NCBI RefSeq assembly: GCF_001267925.1
Contig: NZ_CP011409.1
Coordinates: 1,612,001-1,676,000, forward strand
Reading direction: 5' to 3'
Source of the DNA: Herbaspirillum hiltneri N3
GTDB lineage: Bacteria; Pseudomonadota; Gammaproteobacteria; Burkholderiales; Burkholderiaceae_D
Length of the DNA: 64,000 bases
Shown piece by piece: positions 19,479 to 28,866 of the stretch. How positions within the stretch are numbered: the stretch's first letter is position 1; each line of letters opens with the position of its first letter. The notes below the pieces were generated by a model. The model was not told where the DNA came from. It saw nothing but the letters and a program-made list of their open reading frames with translations, and did not search any database. The translations under genes and the position numbers were made by a program.

Positions 19479-20360
19479 ATGCAAGCAAGCCTGATCGTTG
19501 ACGGCAAACATGAACTCGGCGAATGCGCGATCTGGTGCGACAGGACGCAATCGATATTCTGGACCGACATCCAGGGAGCCACGCTGTGGAATCACAACCC
19601 GGCCAACGGCGCCACCCGCAGCTGGCCCATGCCGGAACGTCTGTCGGTGTTCGCACTGACGGCACAAACCGACCGGCTGCTGATCGGCCTGGCGTCCCGG
19701 CTGGCGTTCTTCAACCTGGACAGCGGCGAGATCACGACGATCCGCTCGGTGGAACAAGACCTGCCGACCACGCGCCTGAACGATGGCCGTTGCGATCGCC
19801 AGGGGCGTTTCGTGTTCGGCACCCTTAATGAGGACAAGGGGCGTGCGCCGATCGGCAGTTTCTACCGGCTCAACACCGACCTCAGCTTCGAGCGCTTGCC
19901 GTTGCCGGGCGTGGCGATTTCCAACAGCATCTGTTTCAGCCCGGACGGAACGCGCATGTATTTTTGCGACACCATGCAGGACAAGATCATGTCGTGCGAC
20001 TACGATCCTGTCAGTGGCGCAGTCGGCGCATACAGCCTGTTCGTCGATCTCGCGGGCGAGAAGGGTGGGCCCGACGGCTCCGCGATCGACAGCCAGGGTT
20101 ATCTGTGGAATGCGCAATGGGGCGGAGCGCGCGTGGTGCGCTACGCGCCCGACGGCCTGGTTGACCGTATCGTCGCCGTGCCGGTATCCCAGCCGAGTTG
20201 CCCTGCGTTCGGCGGCGCCAATCTCGACACCCTGTTCGTGACGACCGCGCATGAGGGCATGGATGAGGCGGCAAGGACGCGCGAGCCGACGGCCGGCGGC
20301 TTGTTCGCGGTGACGCTGGATGGTGTGCGGGGATTGCCGGAAGTGCGTTTCGGCGGCTAG
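19479..20360 (+). CDS. SMP-30/gluconolactonase family sugar lactonase (arabino/galactonolactonase)
   Basis: 293-residue six-bladed beta-propeller lactonase that opens the lactone made by the aldose 1-dehydrogenase. Residues matching the SMP-30 metal site are E15 (LGECAIW), N149 (ISNSICFSPDG) and D199 (GGPDGSAID), with N101 (RLNDGRCD) at the substrate site. The spacing fits human SMP-30 (E18, N103, N154, D204). It has its own spacer of 178 bases after the porin with a terminator between, so it may have its own promoter. The substrate, L-arabinono- or D-galactono-lactone, is inferred from the locus. Confidence 0.85.
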   Translation: MQASLIVDGKHELGECAIWCDRTQSIFWTDIQGATLWNHNPANGATRSWPMPERLSVFALTAQTDRLLIGLASRLAFFNLDSGEITTIRSVEQDLPTTRLNDGRCDRQGRFVFGTLNEDKGRAPIGSFYRLNTDLSFERLPLPGVAISNSICFSPDGTRMYFCDTMQDKIMSCDYDPVSGAVGAYSLFVDLAGEKGGPDGSAIDSQGYLWNAQWGGARVVRYAPDGLVDRIVAVPVSQPSCPAFGGANLDTLFVTTAHEGMDEAARTREPTAGGLFAVTLDGVRGLPEVRFGG

Positions 20361-20377
20361 AGAAAAAATCCGAAAAT

Positions 20378-20411
20378 AAAAAAAGCCCGGTAAGACTTAC
20401 CGGGCTTTTTT
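20378..20411. terminator. bidirectional intrinsic terminator
   Basis: AGCCCGGTAAG, loop, CTTACCGGGCT, flanked by A and T runs, between the convergent lactonase and TPR genes. Confidence 0.92.
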
Positions 20412-20412
20412 A

Positions 20413-22221
20413 TCAGCGTTGCGTTTGTGCTTGCAGTTCGGCTTGCACCTGCCGGATCACGTCGCTCCAGTCGCCGGCCTTGCTCTGGCGGAAAATCCGC
20501 ATGCTTGGATACCAGGGCGAGTCGTTGCGTTCGAGCAGCCAGCGCCAGTCGGGGTTGTAGCGATTGAGCAGCCATACCGGCTTGCCCAGCGCGCCGGCGA
20601 GGTGAGCGACGGCGGTGTCGACCGAAATCACCAGGTCGAGGTTGTCGATCAGCGCGGCGGTGTCGGAGAAGTCGCGCAACTCGCGGGAGTAATCGGCAAC
20701 GCGCTTGCCGTCGCCATGCACGCGCAATTGCATGAGTGCTTCCTCGCCGACCTGCAGCGCGGAATAGTCGACGGCGTCGTTTTGCAGCAGCGGCGACAAG
20801 GCCGCGAACGGTACCGAACGCACCGCATCGAGGCGTTTGCTTGCCGGGCTGTTGGCGCGCGGATTGCTGCCCGCCCAGACCAGGCCGACGCGCGGCTTGT
20901 GCTTGTCTCCCAGCCGCACTCGCCAGCCTTCCGATTTGACCGGATCGGCGGCCAGGTATGTCTGGTTCGGGATGTCCGACAGCGCAAATGTTTCGAGCGC
21001 CAGCGGCAGGCTCATCAGCGGGCAATGCAGGTCGAATGGCGGCGGCTGCTCTCCGGTCGCCAACAGAAAGGCGACGCCCTTGACCTTCGCCAGCAGCGGC
21101 TTCAAAGCCGGTTGCACCTGCAGGATCACGCGCGCGCCGCGTTCCGCCAGCAACGGGACGTAGCGCACGAATTGCAGCGTGTCGCCAAAACCCTGTTCGG
21201 AATGCACCAGGATGGTTTTCCCCAGCAGCGATTCCTGGCCCAGCCACAGCGGCTGGCTGAAATAGCGCTGGGTCTTGCGCATCTGTTCGGTTTGCCAGCG
21301 TTGTTCGTACTGGCGCCAGCCGGTTTCGAGATTGCCCAGTTTCAGGTTGGCGAGGGCGGTGTTCCAGCGCGCCGACTGGAAGTTCGGATTGTTCTGCGGC
21401 ACCCGGCCGTAGGCTTGGATCGCCTCATCGTAGCGTTGCAGTTCTTCCAGCGTGGCGGCGCGGTTGTACAGCGCTTCGGTGGAATCGGGCATCAGCTGCA
21501 GCGCGTGGTCGTACGCGGCCAGCGCTTCTTCCAGGCGGTTTTGTCCCACCAGCAGGAAGGCGCGGTTGGCGATCGCTTCGGAGAAATCCGGTTCGATCTT
21601 CAGCACCTTGTCGTACGTCGCCATGGCTTCGTCCAGGCGATCGAATTCCTTGAGCGTGTTGGCCAGGTTGAACAGCGCCTCGGGATATTCGGGCGCTGCT
21701 TCGACGGCTTTTTCGTAGCAAGTCAGCGCTTCGCGCAGGCGGCCCAGATCGTTGAGCGAGTTGCCCTGCTTGAGCCAGGCTTGCGCGTGGTCGGGTTTGA
21801 CGGCCAGCACGCGCTTGTAGCAATCCAGCGCTTCCATGTGCCGCTTCATGGCGCGCAGCACGTTGCCGCGCCGGTAGAGCGCTTCGGTGAAATCGGATTT
21901 CAGCGCCAGCACCAGGTCATAGGCGCGCAGCGCTTCGGTGTAGCGCTCGGTGTCTTCGAGGATGGTGGCGCGGTCGAACAAGGCGTCGATATGAGTCGGA
22001 TTGATCTTCAGCGCGGCATCGATCAGTTCCAGTGCTTCCTTGTGGTTCTTGCGATGCAGTTCGAGCATGCCGAGCAGGTACAGCGCCTGGAAATGCCGGG
22101 GAAATTTGGAGAGCACCTTGGTGTACAGGGCTTCGGCCTTGTCGAGTTCGCCGCTCTGGTGGAGCGCGACTGCTTGCTGGATTTGCACTGCGGCGGCTGC
22201 GGGATTTTGGTTAGGGCGCAT
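20413..22221 (-). CDS. TPR-repeat protein with C-terminal GT9-like glycosyltransferase domain
   Basis: 602-residue two-part protein without a signal peptide. Residues about 10-310 are consecutive 34-residue tetratricopeptide repeats (at least eight, e.g. PEALFNLANTLKEFDRLDEA and TEALYNRAATLEELQRYDEA). From about 335 it follows the heptosyltransferase-like fold: TILVHSEQGFGDTLQFVRYV, PRVGLVWAGSNPRANSPASK, and DLVISVDTAVAHLAGALGKPVW near residue 530. Proteins of this layout are common in Burkholderiales; a role in protein or surface glycosylation is plausible, but no acceptor is evident. It stands alone, with a terminator at its 3' side. Confidence 0.78.
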   Translation of the reverse strand: MRPNQNPAAAAVQIQQAVALHQSGELDKAEALYTKVLSKFPRHFQALYLLGMLELHRKNHKEALELIDAALKINPTHIDALFDRATILEDTERYTEALRAYDLVLALKSDFTEALYRRGNVLRAMKRHMEALDCYKRVLAVKPDHAQAWLKQGNSLNDLGRLREALTCYEKAVEAAPEYPEALFNLANTLKEFDRLDEAMATYDKVLKIEPDFSEAIANRAFLLVGQNRLEEALAAYDHALQLMPDSTEALYNRAATLEELQRYDEAIQAYGRVPQNNPNFQSARWNTALANLKLGNLETGWRQYEQRWQTEQMRKTQRYFSQPLWLGQESLLGKTILVHSEQGFGDTLQFVRYVPLLAERGARVILQVQPALKPLLAKVKGVAFLLATGEQPPPFDLHCPLMSLPLALETFALSDIPNQTYLAADPVKSEGWRVRLGDKHKPRVGLVWAGSNPRANSPASKRLDAVRSVPFAALSPLLQNDAVDYSALQVGEEALMQLRVHGDGKRVADYSRELRDFSDTAALIDNLDLVISVDTAVAHLAGALGKPVWLLNRYNPDWRWLLERNDSPWYPSMRIFRQSKAGDWSDVIRQVQAELQAQTQR

Positions 22222-22431
22222 AGGTGAGGTCGGTTACTGAATTGGGTTGCTGGTTCGCGTGGCAAGCCGTCAAACGAGGCGTCAAGTCTGACGATGCTAC
22301 ACAAAAAAACCTCTGTCATGTCGGAATTTGCCGCATGTCGCCTGCGCGCGCGGGCGTTTTCTTTTACACTCGCAGAGCCTCAACGGCGCCACCGCATCCC
22401 CGTTTCATCAGAATACTTACGGAGCCCCAGC

Positions 22432-23115
22432 ATGTCTTACGCCATTCCCGTTCCCGCCGTCACCACCGTTCCCGTCGTCGGCGGCGATCCTTTCCCGGTG
22501 CGCCGCATTTACTGCGTCGGCCGCAACTATGCCGCGCACGCGCGCGAAATGGGTCACGATCCCAACCGCGAAGCACCGTTTTTCTTCATGAAACCGACCG
22601 ACGCCATCGTGCCGACCGGCAGCGCCGTGCCTTATCCGAGCAAGACCAGCGACTACCAGCACGAGATCGAACTGGTTGTCGCCCTGGGCAAGGGCGGTCG
22701 CGACGTGCCGGCCGACCAGGCGCTGGATCTGGTGTTCGGCTATGCCGTCGGCCTCGACATGACGCGCCGCGACCTGCAGGGCGAAGCCAAGAAACTGGCG
22801 CGGCCCTGGGACATGGGCAAGGGCTTCGATCATTCGGCGCCATGCGCGCCGCTGCTGCCGGTGTCAAAGATCGGCCATCCTGAGCAAGGTGCGATCTGGC
22901 TCAAGGTCAACGGCGAAGTGCGCCAGCAGGGCGACCTGTCGGACCTGATCTGGAACGTGGCCGAGACCATTTCCTATCTGTCGGGACTGGTGGAGCTGTT
23001 CCCCGGCGACCTGATCTATACCGGCACGCCGGAAGGCGTGGGCGCCGTGGTCAAGGGCGACAAGTTGCACGGTCACGTTGACGGCCTGGCCGACCTGAAC
23101 ATCACGATCGCCTGA
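22432..23115 (+). CDS. fumarylacetoacetate hydrolase family protein
   Basis: 227-residue protein of the FAH fold, about the length of fumarylpyruvate hydrolases (NagK) and oxaloacetate decarboxylase FAHD1. It has IYCVGRNYAAHAREMG near residue 26, PFFFMKPTDAIVPTG near 47, the metal-binding ExE (YQHEIELVVALG), YAVGLDMTRRDLQ near 105 and GDLIYTGTPEGVG near 199. The ATG at 22432 is preceded by GGAG; the frame is open upstream without homology. It is not part of the sugar locus by position. Substrate unknown: fumarylpyruvate hydrolysis or oxaloacetate tautomerase/decarboxylase are candidates. Confidence 0.85.
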   Translation: MSYAIPVPAVTTVPVVGGDPFPVRRIYCVGRNYAAHAREMGHDPNREAPFFFMKPTDAIVPTGSAVPYPSKTSDYQHEIELVVALGKGGRDVPADQALDLVFGYAVGLDMTRRDLQGEAKKLARPWDMGKGFDHSAPCAPLLPVSKIGHPEQGAIWLKVNGEVRQQGDLSDLIWNVAETISYLSGLVELFPGDLIYTGTPEGVGAVVKGDKLHGHVDGLADLNITIA

Positions 23116-23471
23116 TTTTCTCCTATGGGGGCCGTTCCGTTTGCCGGAGCGGCTCCCGGGCTCATGTTGCCGTTTTGATATCGGCGATACAAAGCAACAT
23201 GAAACTGTCATGAAGCCAAATTGCGGGGCGGCGTATAATAGCGGATTGCCGGGTGATTTCCCATCGGAAATTTCTTGACGCGAGCCTCCCGTCCTTCCTG
23301 CATGATCTTGCATGATCTTTCATGAACGGCGTCGCGCGATATGTCAAACATCCGTTTTTACTGAAAGCTACAGAGCCTCTTCGCGAATGTATCCGCCGCA
23401 ATCTGCTGTGCAGAATATTGTGTCGCATTGCATCGATTCACGCAGGGTTCGCCTGAGGACACTCTCCAAAC
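23116..23471. other. long 5' region of rhlE
   Basis: 356 bases without a supported gene. A TATAAT box at 23234-23239 (in GCGTATAATAGCGG) is a good -10 candidate, with only a weak -35 near 23206-23216. This would give an untranslated leader of over 200 bases before rhlE, which is common for cold-responsive RNA helicase genes. I see no strong terminator. Confidence 0.5.
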
Positions 23472-25016
23472 ATGCCTGAGCAATTGCCCGAAACCGCAAC
23501 ACCAGAAACGCCTGCCGTCCGCTTTGAGGACTTCGGCCTCTCTCCCGATATCCTGAAGGCGCTCACGGCGCAAGGCTACATCCATCCGACGCCGATCCAG
23601 GAGCAGGCGATTCCGATCGTGTTGCAGGGCCGCGACGTCATGGGCGCCGCGCAAACCGGCACCGGCAAGACTGCCGGCTTCTCGCTGCCGATCATCCAGT
23701 TGCTGCTGGCCCACGCCAGCACCAGCATGTCGCCGGCGCGCCATCCGGTGCGTGCGCTGATCCTGACGCCGACGCGTGAACTGGCCGACCAGGTCGCCGA
23801 CAACGTCAAAGCCTATTCCCGTTTCACGCCGCTGCGTTCCACCGTGGTCTTCGGTGGCGTCGACATGGCGCCGCAAACCGCGACCCTGCGCGCCGGCGTT
23901 GAAATCGTCATCGCCACCCCGGGCCGTCTGCTCGACCACGTCCAGCAAAAGACGGTGAACCTGTCGCAGACGCAGATCCTGGTCATGGACGAAGCCGACC
24001 GCATGCTCGACATGGGCTTCCTGCCGGACCTGCAGCGCATCATCAATCTGTTGCCGAAGCAACGCCAGAACCTGATGTTCTCGGCGACCTTCTCGCCGGA
24101 AATCAAGAAGCTGGCCGCCAGCTTCCAGAACAACCCGGTCACCATCGAAGTCGCGCGCAGCAACGCCACCGCCGATCGCGTGACGCAGACCATTTACAAG
24201 GTCAACGAAGACGCCAAGAGCGACGCCGTTGCGCACATCATCCGCGAGCGTCAGCTCAAGCAGGTGATCGTGTTTTCGAACACCAAGATCGGCGCTTCCA
24301 AGCTGGCGCGCCAGCTCGAGAACGATGGCGTCAAGGCGTCCGCGATCCACGGCGACAAATCCCAGGGCGAGCGCATGGCCGCACTGGAAGCCTTCAAGCA
24401 GGGCCAGGTTGAAGTGCTGGTGGCCACCGACGTCGCTGCGCGCGGCCTCGACATCACCGACCTGCCGTGCGTGATCAATGTCGACTTGCCGTACAACGCC
24501 GAAGACTACGTCCACCGCATCGGCCGCACCGGCCGCGCGGGCGCCTCGGGCGACGCGATCTCTCTGTTCTCGGACAAGGATGAGCGCCTGCTGGTCGACA
24601 TCGAGAAGCTGATCAAGATCAAGTTCGTGCGTGCCGAACTGGCGGGCTTCGTGCCGCGTCAGCGCAGCGAACGTAGCGATCGCGGTGGCGAGCGTGGTGA
24701 ACGCCCGGAACGCAGCGGCCGTGGCGAACGTACTGAACGGGGCGATCGTGGTGATCGTGGCGAGCGCAGCAGCAGTGCAGCTTCCGGCAGCAGCGATGGC
24801 GAGCGCTCCAGCGTGCGCCGCGATACCCAATCCTACGGCCGCAGCGGCGGCGTGCGCCGTGAAAAGGTCGATCCGTGGTTCCTGAAGCCCTACGAGCCGA
24901 CCGCCGCGCCGGCGCCGGTTGACGCTTCCGTCAGCGCTGCAGGCGCGGCCAAGCCGGCCGGCAAGCCATCCAAGCACAAGGTGGCGGCACTGTTGGGCGG
25001 CATGCCCAAGCGCTGA
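23472..25016 (+). CDS. rhlE: ATP-dependent RNA helicase RhlE
   Basis: 514-residue DEAD-box helicase. Motifs in order: Q-motif near FGLSPDILKAL...PTPIQEQAIP, motif I AQTGTGKT (60-67), PTRELADQ (100-107), TPGR (149-152), DEAD (173-176), SAT (204-206), ARGLDI and HRIGRTGRAG. The last 120 residues are a low-complexity tail rich in Arg, Gly, Glu and Asp with repeated RGER/RGDRGER units, an RNA-binding extension usual in RhlE. It remodels structured RNA in ribosome assembly and mRNA decay. It ends one base before the convergent gluQ gene with no terminator between. Confidence 0.95.
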   Translation: MPEQLPETATPETPAVRFEDFGLSPDILKALTAQGYIHPTPIQEQAIPIVLQGRDVMGAAQTGTGKTAGFSLPIIQLLLAHASTSMSPARHPVRALILTPTRELADQVADNVKAYSRFTPLRSTVVFGGVDMAPQTATLRAGVEIVIATPGRLLDHVQQKTVNLSQTQILVMDEADRMLDMGFLPDLQRIINLLPKQRQNLMFSATFSPEIKKLAASFQNNPVTIEVARSNATADRVTQTIYKVNEDAKSDAVAHIIRERQLKQVIVFSNTKIGASKLARQLENDGVKASAIHGDKSQGERMAALEAFKQGQVEVLVATDVAARGLDITDLPCVINVDLPYNAEDYVHRIGRTGRAGASGDAISLFSDKDERLLVDIEKLIKIKFVRAELAGFVPRQRSERSDRGGERGERPERSGRGERTERGDRGDRGERSSSAASGSSDGERSSVRRDTQSYGRSGGVRREKVDPWFLKPYEPTAAPAPVDASVSAAGAAKPAGKPSKHKVAALLGGMPKR

Positions 25017-25910
25017 TCAGGACTTCAGATCAGCGAGGCGACGCTGCCAGGCCGGCAGCGCCTGCTCCCAGAATGCGGCGACTTCGGTCGCCGTTGTCAT
25101 GTCCAGGCCCAGGAATGCGGCGGCGCGGTGCAGTTCGTCCAGCGGACGTGCAAGGTCCAGCGCCTGCGCGCCATTTTGCTTCGACAGTTTCTCGCCGTCG
25201 TCATGCAGCACCAGCGGCACATGCAAATAAGCCGGCGTCGGATAACCCAGCAAGCACTGCAGGTAAATCTGCCGTGCGGTCGAGTCGAGCAGGTCGGCGC
25301 CGCGCACGATGTGCGTCACGCCCTGTTCGGCGTCATCCACCACCACCGCCAATTGATACGCCCAGAAACCGTCGGCGCGTTTCAATACAAAATCCCCCGC
25401 TTGCGTTGCCAGGTGCTGGCTTTGCCGGCCCAGCCAGCGATCCGTGAAACTGATTTCTTCGCCGTCCTCGCCGGCGTCAGGCACGCGCAAACGCAGCGTG
25501 CGCGCCTGCTTGCCGGGCGCCAGTCCGTGGCGGCAGGTGCCGGGATAAATGGCGGCGCCATCGGCTCCGACGCCGAGGTTGGAATCTGCGATTTCCTTGC
25601 GCGTGCAGCCGCAGGGGTAGACGTAGCCGGCCAGGCGCGCGCAGGCATCGAGGTAGCGTTGCTTGCGCTCGCTTTGCACCAGCACCGGGCCATCCCAGCG
25701 CATGCCCAGCGCATGCAGCGCGGTTTCGATCTCGTGCGCGGCGCCGTCCACGGTGCGCGTTTCGTCGATGTCTTCCATGCGCAGCAGCCAGCGTCCGCCG
25801 TGCGCGCGCGCATCGAGGTAGCTGGCCATGGCGGCGGCCAGCGAGCCGGCATGCAAGGGGCCGGAAGGGGACGGGGCGAAGCGTCCGACGTAGCGTTCGA
25901 TATTATTCAT
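25017..25910 (-). CDS. gluQ: glutamyl-Q tRNA(Asp) synthetase
   Basis: 297-residue paralogue of glutamyl-tRNA synthetase lacking the anticodon-binding domain. It attaches glutamate to the queuosine base of tRNA(Asp). It opens YVGRFAPSPSGPLHAGSL with the HIGH-like element, has the zinc-binding cysteines in YPCGCTRKE and a later Cys/His (GTCRHG), and the KMSKS-like KLSKQNG near residue 243. I choose the ATG at 25910; a GTG four codons upstream (25922) is the alternative. Neither has a good ribosome site, and both overlap the end of the upstream LysR gene, so translation is probably coupled. Confidence 0.92.
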   Translation of the reverse strand: MNNIERYVGRFAPSPSGPLHAGSLAAAMASYLDARAHGGRWLLRMEDIDETRTVDGAAHEIETALHALGMRWDGPVLVQSERKQRYLDACARLAGYVYPCGCTRKEIADSNLGVGADGAAIYPGTCRHGLAPGKQARTLRLRVPDAGEDGEEISFTDRWLGRQSQHLATQAGDFVLKRADGFWAYQLAVVVDDAEQGVTHIVRGADLLDSTARQIYLQCLLGYPTPAYLHVPLVLHDDGEKLSKQNGAQALDLARPLDELHRAAAFLGLDMTTATEVAAFWEQALPAWQRRLADLKS

Positions 25911-26835
25911 GAGGAGGGGCACCGCTCAGCAGTGCGCGCTGGACTTCGGGTTGCGACAGATGCTGCAGGAACCATTTCAGCGATTTTCCCTGCTCAGCCT
26001 TGGGCCAGGCGATCAGGAAGTTTTCGTGCGGTTTGCTGAGCAGGGTCTGTTTTTCGATGAGTGCGCCGCCGGCCAGATAAGGCGCAGCCCAGTAGCGCGG
26101 CAAATGGCCGCAACCGAGCCCGGCCAGTTGCGCTTGCAGTTTGGCCGAGACCGTCGGCACGGTCAGCGTTTCCTGGCCGGCCAGCAGGCCCATGGTCAGG
26201 CCGGGATGGTTGCGGCTGCTGTCGCCGACGGCGACGGCGCGATGCCGGCGCACCAGTTCCGGCGACAGCGGTTCAGGCGCGTCGGCCAGCGGATGGCCCG
26301 GCGCCACCGCGAATACCCATTCGATCGTGCCCAGCTGGCGCGTCTGGAAGCGGCCGCTGGTGCGCACGATCTCGGGGCCGTCCAGCGTTGCGCCGATGAC
26401 CAGGTCGGCGCGTCCGGCCAGCATGTCGTCCCAGGTGCCGGACAGCACGCCGGGGGTGAAGCGCAGGCGCGTGCCGCCGGCTTCGCGATCGAACGCCGCG
26501 ATCAGCGGCAGCATGTTGGCGAACGGGATGATGCTGTTGAGGACGATGCGCAACTCGGTCTCACGACCGGTGGCGGTGCGTTTGACGCGTTGCTCGAGAT
26601 CATCGGCAGCGGCCAGCAGGTGGCGGCCTTCGGTCAGCAATTCGCGCCCGGCCGGCGTCAGCTTGGCGCGGTGGCCGCGGCGGTCGAACAGCAGCACGTC
26701 GAGGTCGTCTTCCAGTTTGCGCACGCTGTAGGTCAGCGCCGACGGCACCCGGTCGAGCACCACCGCAGCAGCGGCAAAGCTGCCCTTGCGGTCGATCATG
26801 TCGAGGATTTGCAGGGATTCCAGCGTGAGGTTCAT
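25903..26835 (-). CDS. LysR-family transcriptional regulator
   Basis: 310-residue LysR protein: winged helix at residues 1-60 (LQILDMIDRKGSFAAAAVVL, SALTYSVRKLEDDLDVLLFDR), linker helix, then an effector domain (ELRIVLNSIIPFANMLPLI). It is divergently transcribed from the flavodoxin-like gene at 27047 across a 211-base AT-rich spacer, so that gene is its likely target. Its stop overlaps the gluQ start region. The effector is unknown; many LysR proteins of this placement respond to quinones or oxidants, but that is inference. Confidence 0.88.
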   Translation of the reverse strand: MNLTLESLQILDMIDRKGSFAAAAVVLDRVPSALTYSVRKLEDDLDVLLFDRRGHRAKLTPAGRELLTEGRHLLAAADDLEQRVKRTATGRETELRIVLNSIIPFANMLPLIAAFDREAGGTRLRFTPGVLSGTWDDMLAGRADLVIGATLDGPEIVRTSGRFQTRQLGTIEWVFAVAPGHPLADAPEPLSPELVRRHRAVAVGDSSRNHPGLTMGLLAGQETLTVPTVSAKLQAQLAGLGCGHLPRYWAAPYLAGGALIEKQTLLSKPHENFLIAWPKAEQGKSLKWFLQHLSQPEVQRALLSGAPPHE

Positions 26836-27046
26836 GCGCTTGTTTAAATTTTTTGAATGAGATGTCTAAATTACAGTGCTTATTTTGTGGGAGACCATTA
26901 GATATAGTGTAAATCAGCACCAAAAAATTTGTATGAATGCATCTCAAACGTAGCACAAGCGCGGCGCGGAGCGTTATGCTCGCCGGTGCAGCAAGCGTTT
27001 GCCCGTTTTTCCATCGGTACACTCACATGACAACAAGGAATCGAAT

Positions 27047-27622
27047 ATGAGCAAAGTCGCCATCATTTATCACTCGGGCTACGGCCACACCAAAAAGCAG
27101 GCGGAAGCCGTCTACGCCGGCGCTGCTGCGGCTGCAGGCGCTACGGTCGACCTGATCGCCATCGACGCCGAAGGCAACATCAGCGACGCCGCCTGGGCCA
27201 CGCTGGACGCTGCCGATGCCATCATCTTCGGTTCGCCGACCTACATGGGTTCGGTGTCGTGGCAATTCAAGAAATTCGCCGACGCCAGCTCCAAGCCATG
27301 GTTCACGCAAAAGTGGAAAGACAAGATCGGCGCCGCCTTCACCAACTCGGCCACCATGAACGGCGACAAGCTGTCGACCCTGCACTACCTGTTCACGCTC
27401 GGCATGCAGCACAGCATGATCTGGGTAGGCACCGGCCTGATGCCTGCCAATTCCAAGGCGGCGCAACGCAATGACATCAACTTCGTCGGTTCTTTCTCCG
27501 GACTGATGGCGCAAAGCCCGTCGGATTCATCGCCGGAAGACGGCCCGCTGCCGGGCGACCTGGAAACCGCCAAGCTGTTCGGCAAGCGTGTGGCTGAAAC
27601 CGCTGCGCAGTTCAAGAAGTAA
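27047..27622 (+). CDS. flavodoxin family protein / NAD(P)H:quinone oxidoreductase-like
   Basis: 191-residue single-domain flavoprotein. It has the FMN phosphate loop YHSGYGHTKKQAEAV (residues 7-21), the FGSPTYMGSVSWQFKKF segment (about 63-79) for the flavin ring, and FTNSATMNGDK near 100, as in WrbA/NADPH-dependent FMN reductase relatives. The frame opens 16 codons earlier, but the ATG at 27047 is preceded by AAGGA and starts the fold correctly. It probably reduces quinones by two electrons. It is divergent from the LysR gene and followed by a terminator, so it is monocistronic. Confidence 0.85.
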   Translation: MSKVAIIYHSGYGHTKKQAEAVYAGAAAAAGATVDLIAIDAEGNISDAAWATLDAADAIIFGSPTYMGSVSWQFKKFADASSKPWFTQKWKDKIGAAFTNSATMNGDKLSTLHYLFTLGMQHSMIWVGTGLMPANSKAAQRNDINFVGSFSGLMAQSPSDSSPEDGPLPGDLETAKLFGKRVAETAAQFKK

Positions 27623-27655
27623 GCTGCCGGGTTTTACGTTGCACGCGTTCCATGC

Positions 27656-27683
27656 AAAAAGCCCACCGCAAGGTGGGCTTTTT
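27656..27683. terminator. bidirectional intrinsic terminator
   Basis: AAAAAGCCCACC, loop GCAA, GGTGGGCTTTTT, between the convergent flavodoxin-like and trhO genes. Confidence 0.93.
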
Positions 27684-27712
27684 GTTGGCCGGGGCGGGAT
27701 CTGCCGAATGAA

Positions 27713-28660
27713 TCAGGCGGTGGCCGCAGTCGTTATGTTCGCCGTGACGTTGCCGGTACCGCTATCGGCCGCTTCCGGCGCGCAATGCGGGCACGACTTG
27801 CCGGGCACGTAAGCTGGCGACAGCTGTTCGCGCGGCGTCACCACGGCGCGGCAGGCAAAGCACTGCGCGGTCTGGGTTTCTTCCAGCTGCGGATTGAGCG
27901 CGGTGCGATAGTCGAACACGAAGCAATCGCCCTGGTAATGCGCGCCGCCGACTTCTTCAAAGTACTTGAGGATGCCGCCTTCGAGCTGGTAGACGCTGTC
28001 GTAGCCGATGTTCTGCATGTGGATCGCGGCTTTTTCACAGCGGATGCCGCCGGTGCAGAAGGTCACCACGGTCTTGTCGTTGAGCTCTTCCTTGTGGTCG
28101 GCGATGACTTGCGGAAACTCGGTGAACTTGTTGATGCGGTAGTCGATGGTGTTTTCGAAGGTGCCGACGTCGACTTCAAAGGCGTTGCGCGTGTCGACCA
28201 TGACCACCGGTTTACCATTGTCGTCGTGACCCTGGTCCAGCCAGCGCTTGAGCGTCACGGCGTCGACAAAGGGCGCGCGACCTTCTTCCGGCTTGATCAG
28301 CGGATGCTTCATCGTGATGATCTCGGCCTTGAGCTTGACCAGCATACGGTTGAACGGCTGGTGCTCGGAATAGCTTTCCTTGACTTCGATGTCGGCAAAC
28401 CGCGCGTCGGCGCGCAACCAGGTCAAGAAGGCGTCGATGTCGGCGCGCTTGCCGGCCAGGAACAGATTGATGCCTTCCGGGCTCAGGATGACGGTGCCGC
28501 GCAAATTGTGTTGTTGGCAAAATGCCAGGAACACCGGACGCTGTTCAACCGTGTCGCTGAAGGTGATGAATTTGTAAGCGGCGATGTTGACGTACGAATT
28601 TTCGGATTGTTGCGCTTGTTGCTTTCGTTGCGCTTGTCTGTTTTGTTGCATTTCTTGCAT
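27713..28660 (-). CDS. trhO: tRNA uridine(34) hydroxylase, rhodanese-like (TrhO/YceA)
   Basis: 315-residue protein that hydroxylates U34 of certain tRNAs (5-hydroxyuridine). Order: a Gln-rich head (residues 1-20), an acylphosphatase-like N-domain with [18 protein letters not shown] (53-70), a rhodanese domain with [12 protein letters not shown] (155-166) and active-site C202 in [11 protein letters not shown], then a tail with two CxxC pairs (C267/C270, C290/C293) like a zinc ribbon. It stands alone, divergent from dnaE. The start at 28660 has only a weak ribosome site; the Gln-rich head could be trimmed if a later start is used. Confidence 0.92.
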   Translation of the reverse strand: MQEMQQNRQAQRKQQAQQSENSYVNIAAYKFITFSDTVEQRPVFLAFCQQHNLRGTVILSPEGINLFLAGKRADIDAFLTWLRADARFADIEVKESYSEHQPFNRMLVKLKAEIITMKHPLIKPEEGRAPFVDAVTLKRWLDQGHDDNGKPVVMVDTRNAFEVDVGTFENTIDYRINKFTEFPQVIADHKEELNDKTVVTFCTGGIRCEKAAIHMQNIGYDSVYQLEGGILKYFEEVGGAHYQGDCFVFDYRTALNPQLEETQTAQCFACRAVVTPREQLSPAYVPGKSCPHCAPEAADSGTGNVTANITTAATA

Positions 28661-28866
28661 GATGGTATTGCCTAAGTCTTTGAATTAACAGCATTATAAA
28701 CGCCCCGGGCCGGTTCTGCGATGGGCGTCGGGCGCAATCTGCGCGCGCCATGATGCAGATCAAACAAGCCGGCCGCGAATTCACTGCGAATGAAGGTCCC
28801 CGGCCGGTCCTTTAAAAAGCAAATTCGAGGCGGACCCCATGTCATGGCACGGTAAAATAGCGGGCT

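Noticed and set aside
20419..22227. 602-codon plus-strand ORF opposite the TPR gene
   Set aside because: Mirror frame of a repeat-encoding gene; no known domain, whereas the minus strand encodes regular TPR units.
24660..24780. Tandem-like repeats in the 3' part of rhlE, first seen as a possible DNA repeat array
   Set aside because: They encode the RG/RD-rich tail usual for RhlE; the repetition is at codon level and stays in frame.
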